Shown here piece by piece: positions 30,725 through 40,500 of a stretch of DNA of 64,000 nt. This stretch comes from Komagataella phaffii GS115. Its lineage: Eukaryota; Ascomycota; Pichiomycetes; Pichiales; Pichiaceae. The translations under genes and the position numbers were made by a program. The stretch is from assembly GCF_000027005.1 (NCBI RefSeq), contig NC_012966.1, positions 1,612,001 to 1,676,000 on the forward strand, read 5' to 3'. The stretch's first letter is position 1. Every line of letters starts with the position of its first letter. The notes beneath the pieces were generated by a model, which saw only the letters and a program-made list of their open reading frames with translations, made no database searches and was not told the origin of the DNA.

Positions 30725-31270
30725 TTATGTTGCAGGATAGGCCACCTCAATCTCTCCCTTAGTTTGTCCAAAGAATAGAAAGCCGACATAGGGCTGTAAG
30801 TTCCATTTCAGTTTAACCGTAGCATTGCGGCCTTGAAAGGAGTCCGACACGTCCCAAACTGAGTATTTTCCCCTCTGCTTATTGACATGCACTCTTGCGT
30901 ACTTTTTCTCAGTAATTATGCTATCCCAATAGGTCACCTTCGCACCATCATCGGCAACAGAGGTAGGGTACTCTGCTACCAATTGTACAAACAGTTGTTT
31001 AGTATTCCAATTGAATAATGGAGCCAGATCCATATCAAGATCAAATAAAATCTTGGAGTTTTCTTTAGGTCTACCACCGACTGAACCAAACGATCTGCTA
31101 TACTTTAAATTTGTTGATATTACAACATTGCTTAATTGGGCAGGAATACTGGACGTTTCATCCAAGAACATACTAATAATTGAGACAACTGTTGTAACAA
31201 TACATAATAGAATGGAAACCGTTAAATAAAAATTGCTCAAACTCTGTATCCGTTGGATAATGTTGAACAT
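30725..31270 (-). CDS. SPC3: Signal peptidase complex subunit Spc3
   Basis: I chose the ATG at 31270 (MFNIIQRIQSLSNFYLT), which gives 181 residues. That equals the family length (184 in S. cerevisiae) and places the single TM segment (about residues 12-34) right behind a short cytosolic N-terminus, as in SPC22/23. Upstream frame (ATG 31312) exists but reads unlike the family and nearly touches ASA1. The luminal domain contains LFNWNTKQLFVQLVAEYPT and the C-terminal VGFLFFGQTKGEIEVAYP. Spc3 is essential for signal peptidase activity, positioning Sec11 at the ER lumen. It is on the same strand as ASA1, 64 bp downstream. Confidence 0.92.
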   Translation of the reverse strand: MFNIIQRIQSLSNFYLTVSILLCIVTTVVSIISMFLDETSSIPAQLSNVVISTNLKYSRSFGSVGGRPKENSKILFDLDMDLAPLFNWNTKQLFVQLVAEYPTSVADDGAKVTYWDSIITEKKYARVHVNKQRGKYSVWDVSDSFQGRNATVKLKWNLQPYVGFLFFGQTKGEIEVAYPAT

Positions 31271-31334
31271 GCCTGGCGATCGTGATATGATGATACCTTG
31301 AATTTTGTTCATACCGAACAATCGTAGAAAAAAA

Positions 31335-32639
31335 CTATGAATCACAAAGAATATAGGTTGCTACACGACCATCTTGATAACCTACAAACGCGTATCGTGT
31401 TAATGCACGCTTCTCTGAACTGCGAAGGATCATTTTGCTCTGACCATCACTTCTCTCCACTAGTGCATTATTACATCCATTTTGAGTTTTTGACAACTTG
31501 ATGACTCTACCCTTTAAATCAGGAAGATCAATCGTTTGATGATTGGAGGAGCTTTTGAAGTTAGGAATAACTTTTGGTGGAATTCTTCTCAATTTAGTCC
31601 AGGGAATGAAAACACCTTTTAGAGCCTCATCCACAGCAGCTGACGAATCTTCATCATATCTGTAAATCCTTGAAAACCCATCCCAAGTAGTCACGGAGAC
31701 AAGGCAAATGCTGTTATTAATAGTTACATCTAGGCTTGAAATACCTTTATGTTTGATCTTAGAGATTGCAACAGTCTTTCCAGTTTGAAGGCTATTGACG
31801 ACAATTCTATCGCTTGCAGAACAGGTAAAGACCCTATCCAAATTTGACACAATCCCTAATATAGGGTGTGTGAGATGAGAACTGTCTATCCAGACAACTT
31901 GAGTATGTCTCTCTTGCAACTGAATACAAGCAACAATTCCACTCTCGTAACCTACAGCTAACTGGAAATCTCCCGTCCAAGTGATTTGCATGATAGCACC
32001 AAATTTTCGGTTTTCGTCGGTTTCATTTGAACGCTGATTTTGCTGTAAGATTTGACATATATCTACGTTCGAATGCAAGCGCTCTAACCGGTGGTTACTG
32101 ACAACATAAATATCAAAACTTTCCGATGACAAAGATGCTGGAGTTGCAATCATTTCAGCTCGAGTAGCAACATTACAAAAATTCAAAGCATTGACAGGAA
32201 TTTCATATACATCCGGATTCCGAGCAGTGTCTCGAGTTTTGTGTAGTACCTTGCATAGATTCCAATCCATGCTACTAAAGCTACTCACCCTAAACAAGTC
32301 CCAAATACGCACACAGTTATCCCTTCCATGGGTCAATAGCTTACCAAAAGTGTTACGATGTAATTGAGGAACATCTGCGTCCCAGTGTATACCCATCTGT
32401 TGTACGGTTACTATGGTTGATTCATGAGCTCTCCATGTCCCTAGTGGACGTTTCGTTCCCAAGTCCCACCATACGACCCATCCGTTCTCATCAGCAGACA
32501 CTAAAGACGCTAGAAGGAGAGGTTCACCATTAACGACAAAAGGGGAGGGTAAATAGAAGGGCTCTAACGCAGAAACCGGAGATTTATGAAATCTCAGCAT
32601 TGCATCCGATTCAATGCCATGTGAAGTATGTGTGTGCAT
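31335..32639 (-). CDS. ASA1: ASTRA-associated WD-repeat protein Asa1
   Basis: The 434-residue protein has WD repeats. It opens with LRFHKSPVSALEPF, SADENGWVVWWDLGTKRPLGTWRAHE and GKLLTHGRDNCVRIWDL and closes with RYAFVGYQDGRVATYIL, an order shared with Asa1 and human GNB1L. S. cerevisiae Asa1 is 443 residues. It belongs to the ASTRA complex (Tel2-Tti1-Tti2, Tra1, Rvb1/2), which matures PIK-related kinases. The start ATG at 32639 is preferred; the frame continues upstream only to a GTG. Confidence 0.87.
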   Translation of the reverse strand: MHTHTSHGIESDAMLRFHKSPVSALEPFYLPSPFVVNGEPLLLASLVSADENGWVVWWDLGTKRPLGTWRAHESTIVTVQQMGIHWDADVPQLHRNTFGKLLTHGRDNCVRIWDLFRVSSFSSMDWNLCKVLHKTRDTARNPDVYEIPVNALNFCNVATRAEMIATPASLSSESFDIYVVSNHRLERLHSNVDICQILQQNQRSNETDENRKFGAIMQITWTGDFQLAVGYESGIVACIQLQERHTQVVWIDSSHLTHPILGIVSNLDRVFTCSASDRIVVNSLQTGKTVAISKIKHKGISSLDVTINNSICLVSVTTWDGFSRIYRYDEDSSAAVDEALKGVFIPWTKLRRIPPKVIPNFKSSSNHQTIDLPDLKGRVIKLSKTQNGCNNALVERSDGQSKMILRSSEKRALTRYAFVGYQDGRVATYILCDS

Positions 32640-32739
32640 ACGAATCACTCGCGTTATTGAATTTTTTGATGTAGAATTTGTAAAAGTAGTTTACGACCTT
32701 TGTTGGAAAGGATCTTCTAGTTTCGCTAGAAGCACTCTT

Positions 32740-33933
32740 TCAAATCGCTACATACGAAACGCAGAACATTAAACATAGCAGACCAGTGCTACCAAACACT
32801 AGCATTAAAGGCAATACTGAAATGGTGGGAAGCATTACTCGAACTGACCAATAACAAAAACTACCTACTGATACTGTTAAATATCGGTATGATTGCTCCT
32901 TGAGACCCTGGAGGTATATGATTGGTGCTATTGAAGTTGACAAAGCAGTTTGAAACATCCAGAGGGATAACGGAATCGCACTTTTCAGTGAATTGCTTTC
33001 CAACCGATCTTGTAAATGAATTGCGCAAGCCATTAATGAGGCATAACACAAAACTATAACACTTCCCAGGTAAGTCAAAGCTGCCCTTGAAGTGGTGTCT
33101 ACGAACACACTGGGTAGCATCGAGAATAGAGGTATCACAATTGATAATACAATATTCAGCAACACTGTTCTAGCCGATAATGGTGTAACGAAGTACTCAA
33201 ATAATTTGGGCGCTTGATAGAAAATGATATAGTTGTTTGAGATTGAGGCCCAGCATAGAATAATAACAGATCTAATGTTACTCTTGAAGTGAGGACATTC
33301 TTCTCTGCCCTTGTGGGAAAACGATGATGATTCGTACGATGATTTTAATTTAGATTTTGAAGAGGAAGAGAGAAAACGACACGATAATACCGATGCAAGA
33401 ATAATAAAGAAAATTGAAATTGTGAGCAGGATTGAGTCCTTTTTCTTGGAGAAAGAGAATGGCAGGTACAACAACAAATTTTTACCAAAAAAATAGACAC
33501 AGATCAACACACCTTTTCTTTTCCGTGTTGCAATATAAAGTGGGACGGCCAATGAAAGTATGACAAGAGATACCCCACCGAGAATATCAGCAACAACATG
33601 AACAACAATGGTAGTAGACCTAAAAAACCACCAAATCAGCAAGCCAATAAAGTAGGTACACAAACTGATCTGTATCAAACAAAATTCCTTAAGTGGTGAC
33701 GGCGCTACTACTAGTCGCAACACTAAAAATGACAAAACGTGAGCTATCAAAACTGTACTAACAAACACAGTTGAACTGCTGCTACTGCTACCGCTGTTGC
33801 TCTCAAAATAACCTTGGTTGTTAGAAGACTCATAATTTGGTATAGAACCAAGTCCTACAACAAACCCACAGCCGATAACAACAACGCTAGACAAACAAGT
33901 CTTTCGTATGGTTTTCTTCTCCAGTAAAGTCAT
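32740..33933 (-). CDS. Multispan membrane protein, probable divergent MFS transporter
   Basis: Starting at the ATG at 33933, the 397-residue protein has about twelve hydrophobic segments in a 6+6 pattern, split by a Ser/Lys-rich central loop (CRFLSSSSKSKLKSSYESSS). That topology is typical of the major facilitator superfamily. No sugar-porter or drug-antiporter signature is clear, so substrate and membrane are unknown. It lies next to DIC1 at the edge of the MAT locus and is divergent from it across a 951-bp gap. A Ser run in the first loop (SGSSSSSSTV) and the low conservation of motifs suggest fast evolution. Confidence 0.6.
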   Translation of the reverse strand: MTLLEKKTIRKTCLSSVVVIGCGFVVGLGSIPNYESSNNQGYFESNSGSSSSSSTVFVSTVLIAHVLSFLVLRLVVAPSPLKEFCLIQISLCTYFIGLLIWWFFRSTTIVVHVVADILGGVSLVILSLAVPLYIATRKRKGVLICVYFFGKNLLLYLPFSFSKKKDSILLTISIFFIILASVLSCRFLSSSSKSKLKSSYESSSFSHKGREECPHFKSNIRSVIILCWASISNNYIIFYQAPKLFEYFVTPLSARTVLLNIVLSIVIPLFSMLPSVFVDTTSRAALTYLGSVIVLCYASLMACAIHLQDRLESNSLKSAIPLSLWMFQTALSTSIAPIIYLQGLKEQSYRYLTVSVGSFCYWSVRVMLPTISVLPLMLVFGSTGLLCLMFCVSYVAI

Positions 33934-34884
33934 CTCTCTTTTTTTTCTTCTTTGAAGTTTGCTATCTGTAGTATAGTTTCGTAAGTTTGGTATTTGGTAA
34001 ACCTGTGTGTGTGTCCTCAACAAAGTACAAACTCTCTGTAGTCAATCTTGTTAATCAATCTGTAATAGTAATAATATAATTCTCAATCAATCAACACTCA
34101 ACTAATTTGACTTACTTAAACCAATTAATTAATGTAATGATTCAAAAACACCGAAGGTAGTAGTAGATAGGAGGCGCCTATTTGATCCAAAATAAAACTA
34201 CTCTCTCTCTTACACACGAATGTGCTGGATATTGAACGTAGTATGTAGAGGTTGGTTGGTTGGTTAAGTAATTAGGTTTAGGCAATTGGTCAGCAAACCC
34301 AGCTTTCACAGAGATGAGATAAATGTCTCCACCACACACAAAAAAAGAAGTAAAACCACTACGTCGTTACAAACACTGACTGAACACTGATGCTTAAAGA
34401 ACGTACAAAAACAAGCAAAACGTTCAGGTGCTAGCGCCGTGCGTGCGCACAAGGAGCATTTTTTTTACCCTTTTTTTCTGCTCTCCCATGTTGTTATGCT
34501 GTTATTATATGCTAGCTATGCTGGTCGATTATCATCGCGCGCCCACAAGATCAATTTCTCCCCGAATAGATGTTTGTTTGTTGTAAGTAAATGCTCTTAT
34601 ATAATATGCAGGACACATACATACTATTCATCTTGTTGTTGTGTTTCAACCATTTGTCTTAGTCTTTCTCGCCCATCAACTTTCAATTAGTTCTTCCGCC
34701 GCCGCCATCCGATCCGTCGTATACTTCTACAGTCATTTCGACTTCTCGATTATAAAAAACAGTTAGTTAGTAGTGCAGGAGGAAACAAGTTTTTTCTACA
34801 TTTTTTACTTCTTCTCGTTTCCCACCCACTCGTCCAAGCTCCCGACAGCCAGCCAGCCAAACAAACACAATCCATCAATCCTCC
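33934..34884. other. Long divergent promoter region with simple repeats
   Basis: This 951-bp gap holds the promoters of the MFS-like gene (minus) and DIC1 (plus). It contains a GGTT/GTTG tetranucleotide run (about 34251-34265), CTCT tracts (about 34202), and a CAGC/CAAA tetranucleotide stretch just upstream of the DIC1 ATG (about 34847-34867). The 150 bp before DIC1 are pyrimidine-rich, like the leader of a well-expressed gene. No convincing ORF was found. Confidence 0.6.
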
Positions 34885-35802
34885 ATGACTCAGATAAATA
34901 GAGAGTCAAATGACGATAGCACAATGCAATATGAGAGGATCCCTCCCGCAAAAGGTGTATTCCCCTTTTGGTATGGAGGTGCCGCATCTATGTTTGCATG
35001 TTTATTCACTCATCCTTTAGATCTTGCCAAGGTTAGACTACAAACAGCTAGTCAACCTGGACAAAATCTACTAACAATCGCCATCCGTATCATAAGCTCA
35101 GAAGGCATACTTGGTGCCTATAGTGGACTCAGTGCCTCTCTTTTACGTCAAGCTACATACTCTACCACCCGCTTTGGTATATATGAAGCTCTTAAAGATT
35201 ACTTAACAAAGGCCAATAATAATCAAGATTTGAGTACAGCCATTCTGTTACCTTGCTCAATGCTTGCTGGCGGTATAGGAGGTCTGGTGGGAAATCCATC
35301 TGATGTAGTTAACATACGAATGCAGAATGATTCGAGTCTGCCCAAACCCGCAAGACGAAACTATCGCAATGCGCTTCATGGTCTGGCGAGAATGGCTAAA
35401 GAAGAAGGGCTTGGCTCTTGGTTTCGAGGGTTGTTACCAAATCTTACTCGAGGTGTATTGATGACTGCTTCTCAAGTGGTTTCTTACGATGTAGCTAAGA
35501 AGTTTCTAGTAAAAAAGCTTTCCTTTGATGAAACTACGAGAGCTACGCATTTTTCGGCATCCTTAATGGCGGGATTAGTTGCCACGACGGTGTGTTCTCC
35601 TGCTGATGTAGTGAAGACACGGATTATGAATTCGGCAGAAAAACATCAATCAATTATAACCGTGTTAACCACTGCCATGAGAAAAGAGGGCCCAGGCTTT
35701 CTTTTTCGCGGATGGTTTCCATCCTTTATTCGCCTGGGTCCTCATACAATTTTGACTTTTGTAGCTTTGGAACAATTGAGAACATGGCGGATTGCCATGT
35801 AG
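34885..35802 (+). CDS. DIC1: Mitochondrial dicarboxylate carrier
   Basis: The 305-residue protein consists of three ~100-residue mitochondrial-carrier repeats, each with a Px[DE]xx[KR]x[KR] signature: HPLDLAKVRLQ, NPSDVVNIRMQ and SPADVVKTRIM. Sequence throughout (FWYGGAASMFA, RNYRNALHG, TASQVVSYDVAKKFLVKKL, KEGPGFLFRGWFPSFIRLGP) follows yeast Dic1, which exchanges malate or succinate for phosphate across the inner membrane. The second repeat has Asn where Lys/Arg is usual (VVNIRM), as in Dic1. It marks the left flank of the MAT locus, a position shared by several yeast lineages. Confidence 0.96.
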   Translation: MTQINRESNDDSTMQYERIPPAKGVFPFWYGGAASMFACLFTHPLDLAKVRLQTASQPGQNLLTIAIRIISSEGILGAYSGLSASLLRQATYSTTRFGIYEALKDYLTKANNNQDLSTAILLPCSMLAGGIGGLVGNPSDVVNIRMQNDSSLPKPARRNYRNALHGLARMAKEEGLGSWFRGLLPNLTRGVLMTASQVVSYDVAKKFLVKKLSFDETTRATHFSASLMAGLVATTVCSPADVVKTRIMNSAEKHQSIITVLTTAMRKEGPGFLFRGWFPSFIRLGPHTILTFVALEQLRTWRIAM

Positions 35803-36149
35803 ACTATCACTTGGCTAGTCGGTTCCATTTCTGATAGTAATAGATATAAATATAAATTAGCTATTTATTGATTGACACTTATTGCTAAACCATTGATGAT
35901 GTTCCTGGTTTACTTACATTTGCTACAGAAAACCGCGATTCTTATCAGTTTTCATGTCTCAAGCGAACAAGAACTTGAAACAATTCTAATTCACCTGAAA
36001 GATTGTATAAAAGTGGTGCCAACAATTAAATCGTGTCGTTGTTTTCTTCGCAAACTATGATTTCTCAGTAAGTTAATCAAAAACATCAATAGCAATCAAA
36101 ACTCAAATAAAGCTCTAACATTAGACTCTTGCGTGTGCACAAAACTCTG
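35803..36149. other. Spacer between DIC1 and MATalpha2
   Basis: This 347-bp AT-rich stretch holds the presumed DIC1 terminator and MATalpha2 promoter. A 54-codon open frame from an ATG at 35896 was seen, but it has no recognisable family and is not annotated. Confidence 0.5.
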
Positions 36150-36635
36150 ATGAGAATCTTGCAAGGGATATCTCATAATGCGTTACATTCCAATTGGACA
36201 TCTATCTGTAATCAAATAGGCTCCTCCCAAAGAAAACTCTCTTCATTATTGGAGCAAGGAATTGATCAAAATGATCAAACTTTACGTGAAATTCTTGTCC
36301 AAATTAATAGGATGTGCAGAGCGATCGCTTTAATGTTGGAAAATAAGAGAATGCTCAAGAACGACGTGGAAATTATCCTGCAACAAATATTAGATAGTAA
36401 TAGTACTGAGAGAAAAAGAAGGTTGCCAAGGGAAAAGGTTAGAATACTTGAAAATTGGTTTGCGGATCACTTCCAACATCCATACGCGACGCAGCAAGAT
36501 TTTGATGAGCTAGTGCACCTGACATCTCTTAGCAAAACTCAAATCAGAAATTGGATCTCAAACAAAAGACGAAAGGAAAGATCTTCAACTGTTTCTACAG
36601 AGCTACTTCAAGCATTAAACAAATCACCCTCGTAA
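36150..36635 (+). CDS. MATALPHA2: Mating-type protein alpha2 (TALE homeodomain)
   Basis: The ATG at 36150 gives 161 residues. Residues 88-145 form a homeodomain of the three-residue-extension (TALE) class: VRILENWFADHFQHPYA in helix 1/loop and WISNKRRKER in the recognition helix (Trp135, Asn138). This matches yeast alpha2 (VRILESWF...NPY...IKNWVSNRRRKE) far better than a1. The helical N-terminus (LREILVQINRMCRAIALML) parallels the alpha2 dimerisation domain. Alpha2 represses a-specific genes, or haploid genes with a1 in diploids. In many non-Saccharomyces yeasts only part of this role is kept. It is flanked by DIC1 upstream and MATalpha1 downstream on the same strand. Confidence 0.9.
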   Translation: MRILQGISHNALHSNWTSICNQIGSSQRKLSSLLEQGIDQNDQTLREILVQINRMCRAIALMLENKRMLKNDVEIILQQILDSNSTERKRRLPREKVRILENWFADHFQHPYATQQDFDELVHLTSLSKTQIRNWISNKRRKERSSTVSTELLQALNKSPS

Positions 36636-36890
36636 ATATAAATAATTTATTGAATGGTTAGCTATTGTGAATTTAAAATTGACGTATGTGGCCTCTCCTT
36701 GTGTTCTTATTTTTGAGGCTATGTTTCAGGTAAGATGATGCAAACATATCATCTGACGCGTGCGTGCATGTGATAGATAGCCAATCTGGGACTCGGGGAT
36801 TTCATAAAACATAAATTGACAATACTTCTCTCATTTCAACCAGAAAAAGAAAACGGTATAACCTGTTCTACAAAAGGCAATCGGAGTAAT

Positions 36891-37152
36891 ATGTTACCCC
36901 CGCAACCCAAATCTTTCAAAGGCATTCAGAAACCTTTCAAGTGTTCCCAATACGCCCACAGCACCTTGGATAATGGAAATATGCTTCAACATACCAAACA
37001 CCCAGAGCTGGTAACTTATCAGCTAGAAACTACCTCGCACTAGAAGTCTGCAACAAATTGAATCACATTTACTGCAAGAAACTACTCTTGGAATAAAGCG
37101 TACTGGTGAAAATCAATACAGCGAAAAGAGAACTAAAAGTTCAAGGTCGTAT
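36891..37152 (+). other. Candidate 5' coding part of MATalpha1 (intron or frameshift)
   Basis: Upstream of the alpha box, the alpha1 frame is open back to a TAG at 37024-37026, and its residues (EKRTKSSRSY before the ATG at 37153) resemble the basic stretch that precedes the alpha box in S. cerevisiae alpha1. No ATG exists in that open part. A different frame provides a 50-codon ORF from ATG 36891 to TAG 37041-37043 (MLPPQPKSFKGIQKPF...). Joining the two needs an intron of length 1 mod 3. The only option I found is a poor donor, GTGTTC at 36941, to CACTAG at 37043 (103 nt). A single-base indel is the alternative. The true 5' end remains open. Confidence 0.4.
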
Positions 37153-37464
37153 ATGTCTAAGCGAATAAACGCATTTATCGCATTTCGATCATATTATTCC
37201 AGACAAGTTAACGACTACAACAAACAAATCAGCATATCGAGACTATTATCTGTCGCATGGAAAAATGAAAACAAGGAATTATGGCGATCATATGCACTTC
37301 TCTATAATAGCTCCAATTCTAATATTCCGTTTGTCGATTGGCTACAGACCAAAGGTCCAAAAAATTCAAAGCGTACATCAACAGTTACGAAGTCTTTCAT
37401 ATCCTGGAATGAGCTACTCAGCACTAGAAATAAAATCGAAGACGTTTTTCTAGATCTTCAATAG
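37153..37464 (+). CDS. MATALPHA1: Mating-type protein alpha1 (alpha-box activator), conserved part
   Basis: From the first ATG in frame, 103 residues. They open with the alpha-box signature INAFIAFRSYYSR and continue through ISRLLSVAW, LWRSYALLYN and IPFVDWL, the same order as S. cerevisiae alpha1 (SFMAFRAYYSQ, LLAEEW, FVEWL), and end in KIEDVFLDL. Alpha1 activates alpha-specific genes (pheromone and receptor) together with Mcm1. The real protein probably has an N-terminal extension encoded upstream. It is followed by SLA2 in convergent orientation (103 bp between the stops), the right flank of MAT. Confidence 0.85.
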   Translation: MSKRINAFIAFRSYYSRQVNDYNKQISISRLLSVAWKNENKELWRSYALLYNSSNSNIPFVDWLQTKGPKNSKRTSTVTKSFISWNELLSTRNKIEDVFLDLQ

Positions 37465-37567
37465 AGATTTGACACATAAAAAAGACAAGTCCTTAACTTC
37501 ATTACTAGTAAATCGAAAGACACAGTTTTGTGAGCAAATAGGTTTCTATACTTCATTAATAATCTGC

Positions 37568-40500
37568 TTATTCATCCGCATGGTATCCAAAGCGTCGAAT
37601 TTCCCCAAGACGTCTTCGCGCATTCTGTAGAGCAGTTTCCAACTTTAAAATTTCAACCTGTTGCTCCATCTGCACCGTCTTGTTTTCGTGCGCTGATAAC
37701 TTACTGTAGTCAATTTCTAGTTCCTCTTTATCTTTTTGTGAGAGTATTTCCTGGACTTGACGAACCAAAGACCTGCAAGCAGAGGTCACCGATTTGCTAG
37801 CAAGTTCTAATTTGTCTTGTGTCTTACTCATGAAACTAGCTTTGACTCTAGATGCCGCAACCAATTGAGCTGTAGATGCAGCCACGTCATTACAGGCAAC
37901 GATCAGCTGCTCTGGTGAACTTGTTGAAGATAAAACACCATCAGCAATTTGGATCAAAGAGTTGGTTGAGTATGCTACCGATTTGGAGGCAGAGATAAGC
38001 CCTTCAGTCCACTTGTTGTGTTTCTTGTAAAAAGACGTGCGGCTGCTTGAACCGCGGCCATGATTGACAATTTCATTCTGGCAATCAGTAGCAGTCTTAA
38101 TTAAAAGAATGATAGCTTTAGTCACTGCAATAGCAGCTGATAGAATAGAATTGTTAATCTTCATATCGATGGTTGAAATATCTTGTTTCGCATTCGTTAA
38201 TAAATCCGTTAAATGATCAGAGGCTTTAGCAATTGTTTCTGCAGCATGTGCCATCTCTCTGTCAACTAGTTCTCCGACATTGTCGTTGACATTGATGTTA
38301 ACTTGAGACGATATTAATTTCTCTACTAAGGAAGAAAGGGTCTGCAATTCCTGCTGGATGTCCACATTTCCCTCAATAGCCTTATCTGTCTTTTCTTGGT
38401 CGCTGAGCCCCTTTAATGATGAAGAATACAATGAAACGATAAAAGACTCAGACTCTTCGGCTACATCACGGGCCGAATTAAGAAGTGCTTCCGCTTCCTG
38501 GTCACTCGAAGCCAATCTTACGACTCCCTTACAGTTAAGTAATAGATCGACAATGGATGTTGTAAACTCGGTTATTGTCTGAATAACCGATACATGATCC
38601 CCGTTAGGGCCATCTGCGATGAAACCATTAAAACTTGAAGTGAATTCAGTGGCCAAATTTGATGATTTCTCGATAATAGAAGACAAGTACTCCGGGGATG
38701 AATTCTGATTTCCTGCTTGCATTGGAGAATCCAGCTCGAAAAGACCATCTTGAATTCTTTGCACTCCACTTGTTAGGATCGCATCGATAACTTCCGTTAG
38801 TTTATCAATATGCTCCAGTAGAATAGCGTCAATTTGTTCGTCTATAGCAGAATTTTGAATGCTTTGTTGCCCTGTCAACTCTTTAATTGTTGCCTCCATT
38901 GTTTGGTGTGCAATTGCTAACTCGTCATCCTTTTCTTGTAACTGCGCTTCCAGTGCTTTGAGACGTTCATTTGCAGATTCTGACAAAGAAGAAGCTTGCA
39001 GTTGATTTTGCAGTTCCTCTATTTCCTTGTTATGCTGACTCAAGAAAGATTTGAGCTCCGAAGAGTGTAATTTCTCGATGTCGGCCAGCTTAGTTTCCTG
39101 TTCCCGAAGCCGAGCCTCTAGCCTTTCAGTTTCACTATTCTTGTCACTCTTTGATCGTTCAAGATCTAGCCTGGCACGATCTCTTTCACGGATTAAATCT
39201 GCCAACTCTATGTTCTTAGCCTTGAGATCTCTCTCAATTTTTTCTCTCTTATCGATTGCTTCTCGGGCAGACGAAGCTTTTAACTGTGCCGTTTTGAATT
39301 TTGAAAGAAGATTCAGGTGTTCTTCTCTCAATTGGGAGTAAAGCTTTGCTAAAGAATCATATTTGGATTTCCATTGGGCAGCCTGCTCCTGTATGTTGCC
39401 TAATAGCTCCTCCTTCGCCCCCAGTTGTTGTTGTGCATTCTGCGTAGTGCTAGAAAGCTCTGTCTCAAGGGCCTTTACCCTCTCATCATACTGCCGCAGC
39501 ATTAATTGATCTCTGTCAAACTGTCCTCTTAAAATCAGTAAATCACGTTCTAGCTCACCAACACGTCCTTGAACTTGTCTCTGAAGTTGGTCACTTTCCA
39601 GCTGCTGTTGTGCATACAACTGTTGTTGCTCTTGAAGCTCCTTTTGTTTCTCCCAATATTCTAGCTGCTGTTGCTGTTGATGCTGTTGCTCGAGGAGCTG
39701 TTGCTGACGTTCCTGCTCCAAGAGTTGCTGTTCTTGTTCGTATTGCTGTTTTAGGGCATTTGACTGAGCCCAAAGATCCGTGCCTGCAGTCGGCTGTGAA
39801 TGAATCACCTCGGTTGGCGTACCAAATTCTTCAGATGGTGCCTTACTAGAAACCTGAAGAGATGGTTCTTCCGCTAGGATTCGAGGTTTCAGCTCGTCAG
39901 TTTCGTCCCAATTGAATAGATCGGGAGCTTCAAACGGCAGTTTGGGGATGTTCACCAAACTGGTGAGATACTTAACGTACGAACATTCGGCATAAAAGTC
40001 GTACAAGTCAGAATACTGGCTTATGAAACGTTCAATCAGAGGTTGCAATGCTTCATCGTCGTGACCTAAAGAGTGACACATTCCCCTTAACATTGAGGTA
40101 ATAAACTTAAATATTCCGTAGCTTTCAGCAATAAGGGGCACTAAAGCACTGATTTTTAATTCAGAATGACTAGAGCTGTCGATGGAAGCAAACAGAAGTC
40201 GCTGAAGGTCGTTTATCGAATCTTGCAGTACCATTAAATCCATAATAGCTTCATAACCTTCATTAGGATCACTTACAGTCTTCAGTGATACATACTCCTC
40301 GTACTCAAACGTACCGTTGAATCCTTTGTGACTATTGTGGAAATCAATCTTTCGAATGAGATATCTATCGTACTCACGAATCAATCGGCCATACCTCTTC
40401 ATTCCGTCACCGGGAAACACATGCCCAAGACTTTGAATCCAGTCTCTATTCTTAATTCCCTCTTTGATCGCAGAAGGGTGTCCCTCCTGAAGTACTTTAT

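Noticed and set aside
35896..36060. Short ORF between DIC1 and MATalpha2
   Set aside because: 54 codons, no recognisable family, not in a position or frame that extends alpha2.
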